DNA of 64,000 nucleotides from JAIVHA01 sp965367295 (GTDB lineage: Bacteria > Pseudomonadota > Gammaproteobacteria > DSM-19610). The notes under the pieces are model-generated. The model did no database searches and was not told the DNA's origin. It was given only the letters and a program-made list of their open reading frames with translations. Positions 9,444-18,325 of this stretch are shown here, in pieces. Made by a program: the position numbers and the translations under genes. Positions within the stretch are counted from its first letter, which is position 1; every line of letters begins with the position of its first letter. The stretch is taken from assembly GCA_965367295.1 (NCBI GenBank), contig CBDUHN010000013.1, positions 1 through 64,000 on the forward strand, written 5' to 3'.

Positions 9444-9604
9444 GGTGAATACCTCGAGTGTCCTGTGTTGGTGGGAGGGTATATCAGGATTGCGCGGCAT
9501 TGTATCGCAGGTGTGGGGATGGTTTGAACGTCAGGGGCAGGATGAGCACCTGTCCAAATTCACTCGGACCGGCAGGGCTCGGGAGAGATAGACCCGTAAC
9601 GGCA

Positions 9605-9637
9605 CCTCTCCCCGGCCCTCTCCCGGGAGGAAGGGGG
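9605..9637. repeat. CCCTCTCC-type intergenic repeat, copy 1
   Basis: CCTCTCCCCGGCCCTCTCCC followed by GGGAGGAAGGGGG forms an imperfect inverted repeat just downstream of rnhB. It is related to the copies at 10351-10385, 10429-10463 and 11668-11706. Confidence 0.55.
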
Positions 9638-9642
9638 ATACC

Positions 9643-10248
9643 TTACTCCAGGCCCAGGGCGCGGCGTACCGGGGCATAGGAACGGCGATGGATCGGCGTC
9701 ACGCCCAGGGTCTGCAGGGCTTCCATGTGCAGCTTGCTGGGGTAGCCCTTGTGTTTGGCCAGGCCATAGCCGGGATACTGTTCATCCATGGCGACCATTT
9801 CGCGATCGCGCGCCACCTTGGCGATGATGGAAGCGGCGCTGATGGCGGCGACGCGGCTGTCGCCCTTCACCACGGCCTGTGACGGGCAGGCGAGCTGCGG
9901 ACAGCGGTTGCCGTCGATCAGTGCGAATTCCGCCTGCGGGTCGAGCGCCTGCACGGCACGCTGCATGGCCAGCAGGCTGGCCTGCAGGATGTTGATGCGG
10001 TCGATCTCCTCCACCTCGGCGCGGGCGATACTCCAGGCCAGGGCGCGCTCCAAAATGAGTTCCGACAGGCGTTCACGGCGCTTTTCGGTGAGTTTTTTGG
10101 AATCCGCCAGCCCTTCTATGGGGCGATCCGGATCGAGAATCACGGCGGCGGCCACTACGGGGCCCGCGAGGGGGCCGCGCCCCACTTCGTCGACGCCGGC
10201 GATCAGGCAGGTGTGGGTCGGCAGGTCGAAATCGAAATTGGATTGCAT
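9643..10248 (-). CDS. rnhB: Ribonuclease HII
   Basis: This 201-aa enzyme cleaves RNA in RNA-DNA hybrids and removes single ribonucleotides misincorporated in DNA. The start region AGVDEVGRGPLAGPV carries the conserved DEVGRG active-site motif with two acidic residues; ALIDGN and ISAASIIAKVARD are further family blocks. Length matches E. coli RnhB (198). It follows lpxB in transcription order, the classical lpxA-lpxB-rnhB arrangement, although about 200 bp of repeat-containing DNA separates it from lpxB. Confidence 0.96.
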   Translation of the reverse strand: MQSNFDFDLPTHTCLIAGVDEVGRGPLAGPVVAAAVILDPDRPIEGLADSKKLTEKRRERLSELILERALAWSIARAEVEEIDRINILQASLLAMQRAVQALDPQAEFALIDGNRCPQLACPSQAVVKGDSRVAAISAASIIAKVARDREMVAMDEQYPGYGLAKHKGYPSKLHMEALQTLGVTPIHRRSYAPVRRALGLE

Positions 10249-10350
10249 GGGGTGAGGTCCATTACTGGCAGGTGGTGAGAAGCGGGTTTTCGTGCAGCAA
10301 AGTGTTGCATGGTGTTATACGGCAATGAGGATCAGGTTGGTACTTCAAGT

Positions 10351-10385
10351 CCCCTCTCCCCGGGCCCTCTCACGCAGGTAAGGGG
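10351..10385. repeat. CCCTCTCC-type intergenic repeat, copy 2
   Basis: CCCCTCTCCCCGGGCCCTCT then CACGCAGGTAAGGGGG, between rnhB and lpxB, repeats the motif seen at 9605-9637. Confidence 0.55.
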
Positions 10386-10428
10386 GAAATACATAAAACC
10401 GCATTCCCCCCACGCTCCTGCGTAACGT

Positions 10429-10463
10429 CCCCTCTCCTTCCGGGAGAGGGTCAGGGAGAGGGC
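10429..10463. repeat. CCCTCTCC-type repeat, copy 3, overlapping the lpxB 3' end
   Basis: CCCCTCTCCTTCCGGGAGAGGG forms a hairpin with 5 to 8 bp arms and runs on through GTCAGGGAGAGGGC. The lpxB stop codon (10451-10453) and its last codons lie inside the repeat, so the repeat contributes the terminal LpxB residues. Confidence 0.5.
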
Positions 10464-11602
10464 TTACCAGTGCGCTGCAGCAACGCCAGCACGGCACCGG
10501 CCGCGGTGCGGCTCGCATCCTGGCGCAATTGCCGGTGAATTTCCGTGAATGCCGTTTCCATGTCCCGGGTTTCCCCGGCGTCGCGCAGGTAATCCAGCAG
10601 TGCCTCGCCGAGTCGTTCCGGGGTCACCTCGTCCTGGGTGATCTCCGGCACCAGGGCGCGACCCGCCAGGTTGTTGGGCAGGGAATAATAGGGCACGGTG
10701 AGCAGGCGTTTCGCGATCCAGTGAGTCAGGGAGGACAAGCGATAGGCCACCACCATGGGCCGCTTCAGCAGCAGGCATTCCAGGGTGGCGGTGCCCGAGG
10801 CCAGCAACACGGCATTGGCGGCGCACATGGCTTCGCGGGACTGTCCTTCCAGTATTACAACGGGAAGCTCCGGCGCGATCTCCCGCTGTATCCCCTCGAA
10901 CAATTCGCGTGTGCCGGGGCTGGCCAGCGGTACCACGAACTGTACGTCCGGCAGGTGCTTGCGCAGCCATTGCGCGGCCCCGAGAAAGGGTTCCGCCAGG
11001 CGGCTGATTTCGCTGCGGCGGCTGCCAGGCAGCAACGCGACGATGGTGCTGGCTTCCGAAAGATCCAGGGCCATGCGCACGGCCTTGCGGTTGCACTCGT
11101 CCGGAATCCGGTCCGCCAGTGGATGGCCCACGAAGCGGACCGGGATATGCTCGGCGCGATAGAAATCCGCCTCGAAGGGAAACAGGGTCAACATCAGATC
11201 CACGCTTCTGGCGATCTTGCGCACCCGGTAGCGGCGCCAGGCCCAGACCGAGGGACTGACATAATGCACGGTGGGAATGCCGGCCTTCTTGAGTTTACGC
11301 TCCAGGGCGAGATTGAAATCCGGGGCGTCCACGCCGATGAACAGGTCCGGGGGATTATCCAGAAAATGCCGGCGCACGGCACGCCGGATGCCCAGCAGTT
11401 CACGCAGGTGCGCCAGCACTTCCACCAGCCCCATCACGGCGAGTTTCTCAGCCGGGTACAGCACCTGGCAACCGGCCGCCTGCATCAGCGGTCCGGCAAT
11501 GCCCTCGAATTGCACATCCGGTACCTGTTCGCGAATCGCCTGCATCAGGTCGGCGGCCAGCAGGTCGCCGGAGGCCTCGCCCGCGACTATGCCGATGCGC
11601 AT
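10451..11602 (-). CDS. lpxB: Lipid-A-disaccharide synthase
   Basis: This 383-aa GT19 enzyme joins UDP-2,3-diacylglucosamine and lipid X to give the lipid A disaccharide at the inner membrane. It starts MRIGIVAGEASGDLLAADLM, the canonical family opening with GEASGD. LLPGSRRSEISRL and VASGTATLEC-like (LLASGTATLECLL) are further family blocks. Length matches E. coli LpxB (382). It lies in the lpxD-fabZ-lpxA-lpxB-rnhB cluster. Its C-terminal tail (TGKPSP) is encoded by an intergenic-type repeat. Confidence 0.97.
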   Translation of the reverse strand: MRIGIVAGEASGDLLAADLMQAIREQVPDVQFEGIAGPLMQAAGCQVLYPAEKLAVMGLVEVLAHLRELLGIRRAVRRHFLDNPPDLFIGVDAPDFNLALERKLKKAGIPTVHYVSPSVWAWRRYRVRKIARSVDLMLTLFPFEADFYRAEHIPVRFVGHPLADRIPDECNRKAVRMALDLSEASTIVALLPGSRRSEISRLAEPFLGAAQWLRKHLPDVQFVVPLASPGTRELFEGIQREIAPELPVVILEGQSREAMCAANAVLLASGTATLECLLLKRPMVVAYRLSSLTHWIAKRLLTVPYYSLPNNLAGRALVPEITQDEVTPERLGEALLDYLRDAGETRDMETAFTEIHRQLRQDASRTAAGAVLALLQRTGKPSP

Positions 11603-11667
11603 GGACAGAACCTTTCCGGTATTTGATGGGATTTCATAATCGGTTACTTTGCAGGGATTCCTGGCGT

Positions 11668-11706
11668 CCCCTATCCCGGCCCCTTTCCCCCAGGGAGAGA
11701 GGGCGG
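11668..11706. repeat. CCCTCTCC-type intergenic repeat, copy 4
   Basis: CCCCTATCCCGGCCCCTTTC followed by CCCCAGGGAGAGAGGGCGG lies in the 120-bp gap between lpxB and lpxA. Confidence 0.5.
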
Positions 11707-11722
11707 CCTTCCCTTGGCAAGC

Positions 11723-12493
11723 CTAGCGAATGATGCCGCGGGTCTGGCGTTCGAGGAATTCCCGTAGCGGTGTCAATTCCGCACATTCAGCTTCCAGGGC
11801 ACGGATCTCTTCCACCGCCTGCTCAAAGGGAAGCTTGGCGCGATACAGTGTTTTGTAGGCTTTTTTCAGGGTGCCGAGTGCCTGTTCGGAGAAGCCACGG
11901 CGTTTCAGGCCTTCAGTGTTTAGCCCGTGGGGGTGGGCTGGACTGCCGGACACCATGACATAAGGCGGTACATCCTTGGCAATGGCGCTCCCCATGCCGG
12001 TAAACGCATGGGCCCCGATGGCGCAGAACTGGTGCACCAGGGTGAAGCCGCCAAGAATCGCGTAATCCTCCACGCGCACATGTCCGGCCAGCGAGGCATT
12101 GTTGGCGAAGATGGTGTTATTGCCGATCTCGCAATCGTGGGCAATGTGCACGTAGGCCATGATCCAGTTGTCATTGCCGATTCTGGTCACCCCGCGGTCC
12201 TGCACCGTACCGCGGTTGATGGTGCAGCCCTCGCGGATCACGTTGCGATCACCGATCTCCAGGCGCGTGGACTCATTGGCGTATTTCTTGTCCTGTGGCG
12301 CATCGCCGATGGATGCGAACTGGAAAATCTCGTTGTCCTTGCCGAGGGTGGTCGGTCCGCGGATTACCACGTGCGGGCCGATACGGCAGCCACTATCGAT
12401 CTCCACGTCGGGACCAATGACGGAAAAGGGACCCACGATCACGCCCGGCGCGATACGCGCAGCCGGATCGATTACTGCGCGCGGATCAATCAA
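11723..12493 (-). CDS. lpxA: Acyl-ACP--UDP-N-acetylglucosamine O-acyltransferase
   Basis: This enzyme makes the first step of lipid A synthesis, 3-O-acylation of UDP-GlcNAc. The left-handed beta-helix hexapeptide repeats are clear (IDPRAVIDPAARIAPGV onward). The catalytic His region reads VHIAHDCEIG. I place the start at the TTG at 12493 because the family begins M-I-D-x, the TTG overlaps the fabZ stop as TTGA, and GGGAAG lies 7 nt upstream. The frame extends to an ATG at 12517 inside fabZ. The product is then 256 aa (E. coli 262). Confidence 0.93.
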   Translation of the reverse strand: MIDPRAVIDPAARIAPGVIVGPFSVIGPDVEIDSGCRIGPHVVIRGPTTLGKDNEIFQFASIGDAPQDKKYANESTRLEIGDRNVIREGCTINRGTVQDRGVTRIGNDNWIMAYVHIAHDCEIGNNTIFANNASLAGHVRVEDYAILGGFTLVHQFCAIGAHAFTGMGSAIAKDVPPYVMVSGSPAHPHGLNTEGLKRRGFSEQALGTLKKAYKTLYRAKLPFEQAVEEIRALEAECAELTPLREFLERQTRGIIR

Positions 12494-12945
12494 GACTCGA
12501 CTTCCCGTTCTGTACACATGATTTCAGCGCTGGCGACGACCTTGCCGTCCACCTTGGCGCGGGTATCGAACACCCAGATGCCGCGCTTGGTGCGTATCAG
12601 CTCCACTTCCAGCACCAACTGATCACCCGGCTCCACCGGTTTCTTGAAGCGCGCCTTGTCGATGCCCACGAAATAATAGAGCGTGTTGCGCTCGGCCTGG
12701 CGCTCCTCACTGCGAAACGCAAGCAGGCCGGTAGCCTGGGCCAGGGCTTCCATGATCAGTACTCCGGGCATCACCGGGCGTTGGGGGAAATGGCCGAGAA
12801 AAAAGGGTTCGTTGTAGGTGACGTTCTTGTAGCCCACCAGGGATTTTCCGGGCTCAAAGAAGGTGACCCGGTCAATCAGCAGAAACGGATACCGATGCGG
12901 CAGATGCTTCAGTATCTCGTGTATATCCATGGTGGATGAATCCAT
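12490..12945 (-). CDS. fabZ: 3-hydroxyacyl-[acyl-carrier-protein] dehydratase FabZ
   Basis: This 151-aa hot-dog-fold enzyme dehydrates 3-hydroxyacyl-ACP in fatty acid synthesis. The catalytic pair is visible as LPHRYPFLLIDRV (His) and MPGVLIMEALAQ (Glu). Its location between lpxD and lpxA balances flux of hydroxymyristoyl-ACP between fatty acids and lipid A. The start could be the ATG at 12945 or the in-frame ATG five codons later (MDIHEILKHL), which is closer to the family N-terminus. Its stop overlaps the proposed TTG start of lpxA. Confidence 0.96.
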   Translation of the reverse strand: MDSSTMDIHEILKHLPHRYPFLLIDRVTFFEPGKSLVGYKNVTYNEPFFLGHFPQRPVMPGVLIMEALAQATGLLAFRSEERQAERNTLYYFVGIDKARFKKPVEPGDQLVLEVELIRTKRGIWVFDTRAKVDGKVVASAEIMCTEREVES

Positions 12946-13044
12946 CGCCTGTGCTGTTCTCCGTGTTCATATGCCCGTCAGGGCTGATTGATGCAAGGTA
13001 AACCCTGCTCCCTATTCCGTACAGAAGGGGCCGGGAAGTACCGT

Positions 13045-14067
13045 CTAATCCTGCTTGCCGAGCCTGCGCTCCAGTTCCCGAATCCGATGAGCCATTTCAT
13101 CCAGCTGGCGAAAGCGGGCAAAATTCCTGTGCCAAACCGGGTTCGACTGGGCCGGCATACCGGAGGAATACACCCCCGACTGCTTCACCGACTTGGTCAC
13201 CAGCGACATGGCAGTCACCTGGACGTGATCCACCAGTTCAAGATGCCCCAGTATTCCCGCACCACCACCAATGGCGCAGTGGCGACCGATTCGGGCACTA
13301 CCGGCAATGCCGACACAACCGGCAATGGCGGTATGGGCGCCGATGTGCACGTTATGGCCGACCTGGATCTGGTTATCCAGTTTCACGCCATCTTCCAGCA
13401 CCGTGTCTTCGAGGGCACCGCGATCGATACTGGTGTTGGCGCCGATTTCCACATCATCGCCGATGATCACACTCCCTACCTGCGGTACCTTGATCCAGCG
13501 TCCGGCATCATTGGCGATGCCAAAGCCGTCACTGCCGATCACCACACCGGGATGAATCAGGGCGCGCGCACCGATGCGCACACCATGGCAGAGCGTAATG
13601 TTGGCCACCAGTCGGCTATGGGCACCGATACATACTCCGCTACCAATCACGCAACCGGGTCCTATCTGCACCCCTGCCCCGACCTCCGCCCCGGCCTCCA
13701 CTACCGTCATGGGGCCAATCCAGGCGTCCGACGCCACCTGCGCCGTATCATCCACGAATGCCCGTGGATGCACGCCCTGCTGTGCGGCAGCGGGAGGATA
13801 CAGCAGTGCCGCAGCACGCGCATAGGTGGCATAGGGGTTATCGCTGATCAGTGCCGGTACCGGGCATGAACCCGCATCATCCGGAGCAACCACCACGGCG
13901 CTCGCCACCGTAGTGGCAAGGTATTTACGATATTTGGTATTGGCCAGGAAACTGAGACTGCCGGGTATTGCGTTCTGCAGGGTGGCGACCCGATCAAGCA
14001 ACACGTCACCATCACCCTGTACGGGCACGCCCAGCAGCGTACCCAGTTCTGTCAAGCTGATGGCCAC
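13045..14067 (-). CDS. lpxD: UDP-3-O-(3-hydroxyacyl)glucosamine N-acyltransferase
   Basis: This 340-aa enzyme adds the N-linked acyl chain in lipid A synthesis. An N-terminal uridine-binding domain (ending near AVVVAPDDA) leads into hexapeptide beta-helix repeats. The catalytic-His region DNQIQVGHNVHIGAHTAIAG is intact. The C-terminal helix (FRQLDEMAHRIRELERRL) is the ACP-recognition helix of the family. E. coli LpxD is 341 aa. It follows skp by 17 nt, as in other Gammaproteobacteria. Confidence 0.97.
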   Translation of the reverse strand: MAISLTELGTLLGVPVQGDGDVLLDRVATLQNAIPGSLSFLANTKYRKYLATTVASAVVVAPDDAGSCPVPALISDNPYATYARAAALLYPPAAAQQGVHPRAFVDDTAQVASDAWIGPMTVVEAGAEVGAGVQIGPGCVIGSGVCIGAHSRLVANITLCHGVRIGARALIHPGVVIGSDGFGIANDAGRWIKVPQVGSVIIGDDVEIGANTSIDRGALEDTVLEDGVKLDNQIQVGHNVHIGAHTAIAGCVGIAGSARIGRHCAIGGGAGILGHLELVDHVQVTAMSLVTKSVKQSGVYSSGMPAQSNPVWHRNFARFRQLDEMAHRIRELERRLGKQD

Positions 14068-14084
14068 CCTGTTCCCGCGCGCAA

Positions 14085-14612
14085 TCAGTTACCGGCCTTG
14101 AAATCGGCGTTGAGCTTTTTCAGCACCAGAGGTGTGATATCCACCTTGTCACTGCTATAGACCACACCCTGCCCCAGGATCACGTCGTACTGCTCCCCCT
14201 TGGCCATGGCCACGGTGGCCTCGTACATGATCTTCTGCAGCTTGGACAACGCCTCGTTACGACGGATATTCAGGTCATCACGAAACTCATCCTGGGTACG
14301 TTTGAGATCACGGCGGCTGTTCAGTACATCCCGCTCCAGTTTCGAACGTTCCGCCTCGCTCATGACGGCCCCGTCACGGTTGAGTTTTTCTTCCTTGTTC
14401 TTGATCTCCCGTTGCAGGGACACCAGTTCCTTTTCCCGCGGTGCAAACTCGGACTCGATCTTGCTCTGCGCCTCCTTGGCCTGGGGCGCCTCTTCCATCA
14501 GCTTGACGGTGTTGATCACGCCGACCTTCACTTCCGCCAGGGCCGGACCAGCGACCAGCACCAACGCTGCAACCATGGACAGTAGTGACCGTTTCACAAT
14601 TTTGGTATTCAC
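14085..14612 (-). CDS. skp: Periplasmic chaperone Skp/OmpH
   Basis: This 175-aa OmpH-family protein has a signal peptide ending PALA followed by EVKVGVINTVKLMEEAPQAK, the family N-terminus. A long charged helical hairpin (about 45-125) forms the tentacles that hold unfolded outer-membrane proteins. It lies 27 nt downstream of bamA and 17 nt upstream of lpxD, which groups it with the barrel-assembly pathway. It is somewhat longer than E. coli Skp (161 aa). Confidence 0.94.
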   Translation of the reverse strand: MNTKIVKRSLLSMVAALVLVAGPALAEVKVGVINTVKLMEEAPQAKEAQSKIESEFAPREKELVSLQREIKNKEEKLNRDGAVMSEAERSKLERDVLNSRRDLKRTQDEFRDDLNIRRNEALSKLQKIMYEATVAMAKGEQYDVILGQGVVYSSDKVDITPLVLKKLNADFKAGN

Positions 14613-14639
14613 AATACTTCTCCTTACGATAACGATTTA

Positions 14640-16922
14640 TTAGAACCCGGCACCCAGCGTGAACTGGAAGAACTGGGTCTGATCACCACTCTGATCATTG
14701 ATCGGGGTCGCAAAGCTCACTGCCAACGGTCCCACCGGTGACATCCAGATTGCCGCCAGGCCCACGGAGGCACGCAGCTCATCGACCTTGAACTCATTTA
14801 CATCCCCGAACACATTACCCACATCAAAGAAGGCACTCAACTGCACCGACCGGACATCATCCGCAAAGGGTACCGGGAACAACAACTCGACATTACCCAC
14901 GGTACGGAAACTACCGCCGATCGGGTCACTGGCCGTGGCATCCCGGGGCCCGAGGGAATTATCCTCGTAACCGCGCACCGAGCGTACCCCGCCAGCGAAA
15001 TAATTTTCGAAGAAGGGCAGCGTCTCCAGCTCGCCATAGCCATCTCCCCAGCCCAGCTCGCCATTCAGCGACAGGGTCAGTTTCTCCGTCAGCGGGAAAT
15101 AGCGCAGATGGCGGTAATCCAGTTTGTAATATTCCAGATCCGAGCCGGGTACGGCCAGTTCCAGGCCGATGCGCTGCATCCCACCACGATCCGGGAAAAT
15201 GGCCCGGTTGCGGGTATCGTGGGCCCAGCTGCTGGTCAGCTTGAAGCTGGTGAAGTCCTCCCCGTAGGTATCCAGAAAATCCGTTACCGTGACCGGCGAA
15301 TAGATGGTGCGGGAGATGCTGATGGCCTCGACCTCAGCCCCCACACGAATGGTATCGAACTCGTTGATGGGTATTCCGTAGTTGACGTTGCCACCCCAGG
15401 TATCCGTGGTGTAATCCAATACATTGGCCTCACCGGCATCGGTCTGGCGCGAGAACACACCAAAGCTGCGGCTGATACCGTCCACAGTGTAATAGGGATT
15501 GGTATAGGCGAAGCTGTAGATTTTGTTCACGTCACTGTTGTTGATGGTGGCGCTGACCCGTTTGCCGGTACCCATGAAGTTATCCTGGGTTATGCTGGCG
15601 TTCAGCAACAGGCCGGAACTCTGCGAAAACCCCACACCCAGGGTGACATTGCCCGAGGCGCGTTCGGTGACAGAATAGTTCACATCCACCTGGTCGGTGC
15701 TACCGGGGACCGGCGGGGTTTCCACGTTCACTTCCTCGAAGTAGCCGAGCCGCTGCAAACGGGTCCGGGAACGTTCCACCTTGCCGGCGGAGAACCAGCC
15801 ACCTTCCATCTGACGCATTTCCTGGCGCAACACTTCATCACGGGTTTTTACATTGCCGAGCATGTTGATGCGGCGGATATACACCCGTTTTCCCGGATCC
15901 ACGAAGAACACGACGGTGACTTCGTGGTTCTCCTCGTCCACCTCCGGTACTGTATTGACGTTGGCGAAGGCATAGCCTTCGTCACCCAGCCGGTCTCCCA
16001 GCCGGGTGACCGAATCGGTGACCAGCTTGCGGGAGAAAATATCACCGGGATTGACCATCACCTGTGGAAACAGCTCCTCGGGGGCCACCACCAGGTCGCC
16101 GGACAGTTTGGCTTCCCTGATCCGGTATTGCTCGCCTTCGCTGACATTGATGGTGATGTAGATATCTTTCTTGTCTGGCGTAATCGACACCTGGGTGGAG
16201 GTGATATTGAAGTTGATGTAGCCGCGGTCCAGATACCAGGAACGCAGTTTTTCCATATCACCGGACAGCTTCTGCTTGGAATACTGGTCGTTCTTGGTAT
16301 AGAAGGAGAAAAAGGTTGGCGTACTCAGTTCGAACTCATCCAGCAGGGTCTCGTCGTCATATACCTCATTGCCGACGATATTGATTTCGCGAATACGTGC
16401 TACGCGGCCCTCGGTAACGTCGATGAGGATACCCACCCGGTTGCGTTCCAGCGGCGTTACCGTGGTTTCGATCTGGACACCGTATTTGCCGCGACTGAAG
16501 TATTGACGTCGCAGTTCCTGTTCCACCTTGTCCAGCAGCGAACGGTTGAACACCTGCCCCTGGGCCAGGCCGATCTGTTTCAGGGAATCGAGCAGGGGAT
16601 CGGTTTCGATGTCCTCGTTGCCTTCGATCTTGATGCTGGCAATGGCCGGTCGCTCCTGAACCGCCACCACCAGCACGTCCCCATCACGCCCCAGGCTGAC
16701 ATCCTTGAAGTATCCGGTACGGAACAGGGCCTTGATGGCATCATCGGATTTGGGTTCATCCAGTTCATCGCCGATCTTCACCGGCAAATAGTTGAATACC
16801 GTGCCGGCGGAGATGCGCTGCAACCCTTCGACGCGAATATCGGTCACGGTAAAGGCGTCGAAGGCCAGGGCCTGCCCCGTCAGCAACACCGAAATGAGCA
16901 GAACCCGTAATATCCGTAGCAT
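14640..16922 (-). CDS. bamA: Outer membrane protein assembly factor BamA
   Basis: This is the core barrel subunit of the BAM complex, 760 aa from the chosen start. It has a signal peptide (LTGQALA), five POTRA domains beginning FTVTDIRVEGLQRIS and spaced to about residue 415, and a C-terminal 16-strand barrel ending in Phe (FTLGAGF). The conserved loop-6 motif appears as VRGYEDNSLGPRD. I start at 16922 (MLRILRVLL) where the signal peptide begins; the frame opens at 16964, overlapping the rseP stop. Gene order rseP-bamA-skp is conserved. Confidence 0.96.
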   Translation of the reverse strand: MLRILRVLLISVLLTGQALAFDAFTVTDIRVEGLQRISAGTVFNYLPVKIGDELDEPKSDDAIKALFRTGYFKDVSLGRDGDVLVVAVQERPAIASIKIEGNEDIETDPLLDSLKQIGLAQGQVFNRSLLDKVEQELRRQYFSRGKYGVQIETTVTPLERNRVGILIDVTEGRVARIREINIVGNEVYDDETLLDEFELSTPTFFSFYTKNDQYSKQKLSGDMEKLRSWYLDRGYINFNITSTQVSITPDKKDIYITINVSEGEQYRIREAKLSGDLVVAPEELFPQVMVNPGDIFSRKLVTDSVTRLGDRLGDEGYAFANVNTVPEVDEENHEVTVVFFVDPGKRVYIRRINMLGNVKTRDEVLRQEMRQMEGGWFSAGKVERSRTRLQRLGYFEEVNVETPPVPGSTDQVDVNYSVTERASGNVTLGVGFSQSSGLLLNASITQDNFMGTGKRVSATINNSDVNKIYSFAYTNPYYTVDGISRSFGVFSRQTDAGEANVLDYTTDTWGGNVNYGIPINEFDTIRVGAEVEAISISRTIYSPVTVTDFLDTYGEDFTSFKLTSSWAHDTRNRAIFPDRGGMQRIGLELAVPGSDLEYYKLDYRHLRYFPLTEKLTLSLNGELGWGDGYGELETLPFFENYFAGGVRSVRGYEDNSLGPRDATASDPIGGSFRTVGNVELLFPVPFADDVRSVQLSAFFDVGNVFGDVNEFKVDELRASVGLAAIWMSPVGPLAVSFATPINDQSGDQTQFFQFTLGAGF

Positions 16923-16960
16923 GCAGTTATCCAGAATTGTTTTTGGGTTTATGAAAAACA

Positions 16961-18325
16961 TCATCCGCCCAACAGGCGGGCCAGGTCATTGTAAAAGGCC
17001 AATCCCATCAGCGCGATCAGCAGTGCGATACCCACCTGCTGTCCCCGGGCCTGTGTCCGTTCTGACACGGGACTACCCTTAAAAAGCTCAATACAGTAAT
17101 ACATCAGATGCCCCCCATCCAGTATGGGCACGGGCAACAGGTTCAGGACCCCGAGGCTGATGCTCACCACCCCCAGAAAACCAAGGAAATAGGCCAGGCC
17201 GATGCTGGCCGAATACCCGGCGAACTGGGCGATACTGATGGGGCCACTGATATTCTCCACCGAGGCGCGCCCCACCAGCATTTCCCACAGGGTGCGCAGC
17301 GTCAGGGTGGACATGGACCAGGTTTTCCCAACGGCCTGGGACACCGCTTCCAGCGGCCCGTAACGCACCACCGTACGCAACGGATTGCCGCCTTCCGGGG
17401 CCTGCACATAGGCCCCGATGCGCCCCACGGTTTCGCCTTTTTCATCCACGGTATCCGGGGTCAGCTCCAGCGCGACCTCGGTACCCTGCCGCTCCACCTG
17501 CAGGGCGATGCGCTGCCCCGGGTGTGAGCGGACATATTCCACCCACTGACTCCAGTCCTCGATGACCGTGCCGTCAGCGGACAACACGCGATCACCCGGC
17601 TGCAGGCCCGCCCGTTCGGCCGGGCTGCCGGCCAGGGTCCGATCGATGACCGGCTCCAGTCGCAATACCCAGGGGGTCATACCGAGATTCTGCAGTACAC
17701 CACCCTTGTCGAGCAGGTCCGGCGCATCGCGCAGGTCCAGCACCAGCAGGCGCTTGCCCTGCAAGGGGGAATCCACCTCCACATCCGTGGTGCCATGATC
17801 CAGCGCCGCTTCCAGCAGGGCGATGACGGCATTATCCCAGCTCGCTACCGCCACCCCATCGATCGTGAGAATTTCATCCTGCGAGTGGAAACCCGCCGCT
17901 TCTGCATAGGAATCCGGTGCCACCTCGCCCACCACCGGCTTTACGCCCGGTACACCGGTGATGTACATGAGCCAGTAGGCAGCGATGGCAAACAGGAAAT
18001 TGAACAGCGGGCCGGCCACCACCACCGCCATGCGGGTACCCACCGGTTGCCGATTGAAGGCACGGTGCAGTTGCTCCTGCGGCACCTCGCCTTCCCGTTC
18101 GTCCAGCATCTTCACATAGCCACCCAAGGGCACGGCGGCCACGGCGAATTCGGTCTGATCCGCGCCGAAACGCCGGGTCCACAATGGTGTGCCGAAACCG
18201 ATGGAAAAGCGCAGCACCTTGACGCCCAACTTGCGGGCCACCCAGAAATGGCCGAACTCATGCACCGTCACCAGTAGCGCAATCGCCACCAGGAACATCA
18301 GCAGCGAGAAACCGAATCCGGGCAT
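16961..18325 (-). CDS. rseP: Site-2 intramembrane metalloprotease RseP
   Basis: This 454-aa inner-membrane zinc protease performs the second cut of anti-sigma-E RseA and clears signal peptides. The zinc motif is H22-E-F-G-H26 in the first TM, and the C-terminal ligand motif is PILDGGH. Two PDZ domains lie between (about 120-300), with the GLQPGDRVLS carboxylate-loop type in the second. It overlaps the dxr stop by one base (TGATG), pointing to translational coupling. E. coli RseP is 450 aa. Confidence 0.96.
   Translation of the reverse strand: MPGFGFSLLMFLVAIALLVTVHEFGHFWVARKLGVKVLRFSIGFGTPLWTRRFGADQTEFAVAAVPLGGYVKMLDEREGEVPQEQLHRAFNRQPVGTRMAVVVAGPLFNFLFAIAAYWLMYITGVPGVKPVVGEVAPDSYAEAAGFHSQDEILTIDGVAVASWDNAVIALLEAALDHGTTDVEVDSPLQGKRLLVLDLRDAPDLLDKGGVLQNLGMTPWVLRLEPVIDRTLAGSPAERAGLQPGDRVLSADGTVIEDWSQWVEYVRSHPGQRIALQVERQGTEVALELTPDTVDEKGETVGRIGAYVQAPEGGNPLRTVVRYGPLEAVSQAVGKTWSMSTLTLRTLWEMLVGRASVENISGPISIAQFAGYSASIGLAYFLGFLGVVSISLGVLNLLPVPILDGGHLMYYCIELFKGSPVSERTQARGQQVGIALLIALMGLAFYNDLARLLGG

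Noticed and set aside
12493..12517. ATG at 12517 as lpxA start
   Set aside because: It would put 24 bases inside fabZ and add residues not seen in LpxA; the TTG at 12493 fits the family N-terminus and has a ribosome site.
10529..13869. Long plus-strand frames opposite lpxB, lpxA and lpxD
   Set aside because: All are complements of clear lipid A genes.
15108..16910. 600-codon plus-strand frame antisense to bamA
   Set aside because: Shadow of bamA; no recognisable fold or ribosome site.
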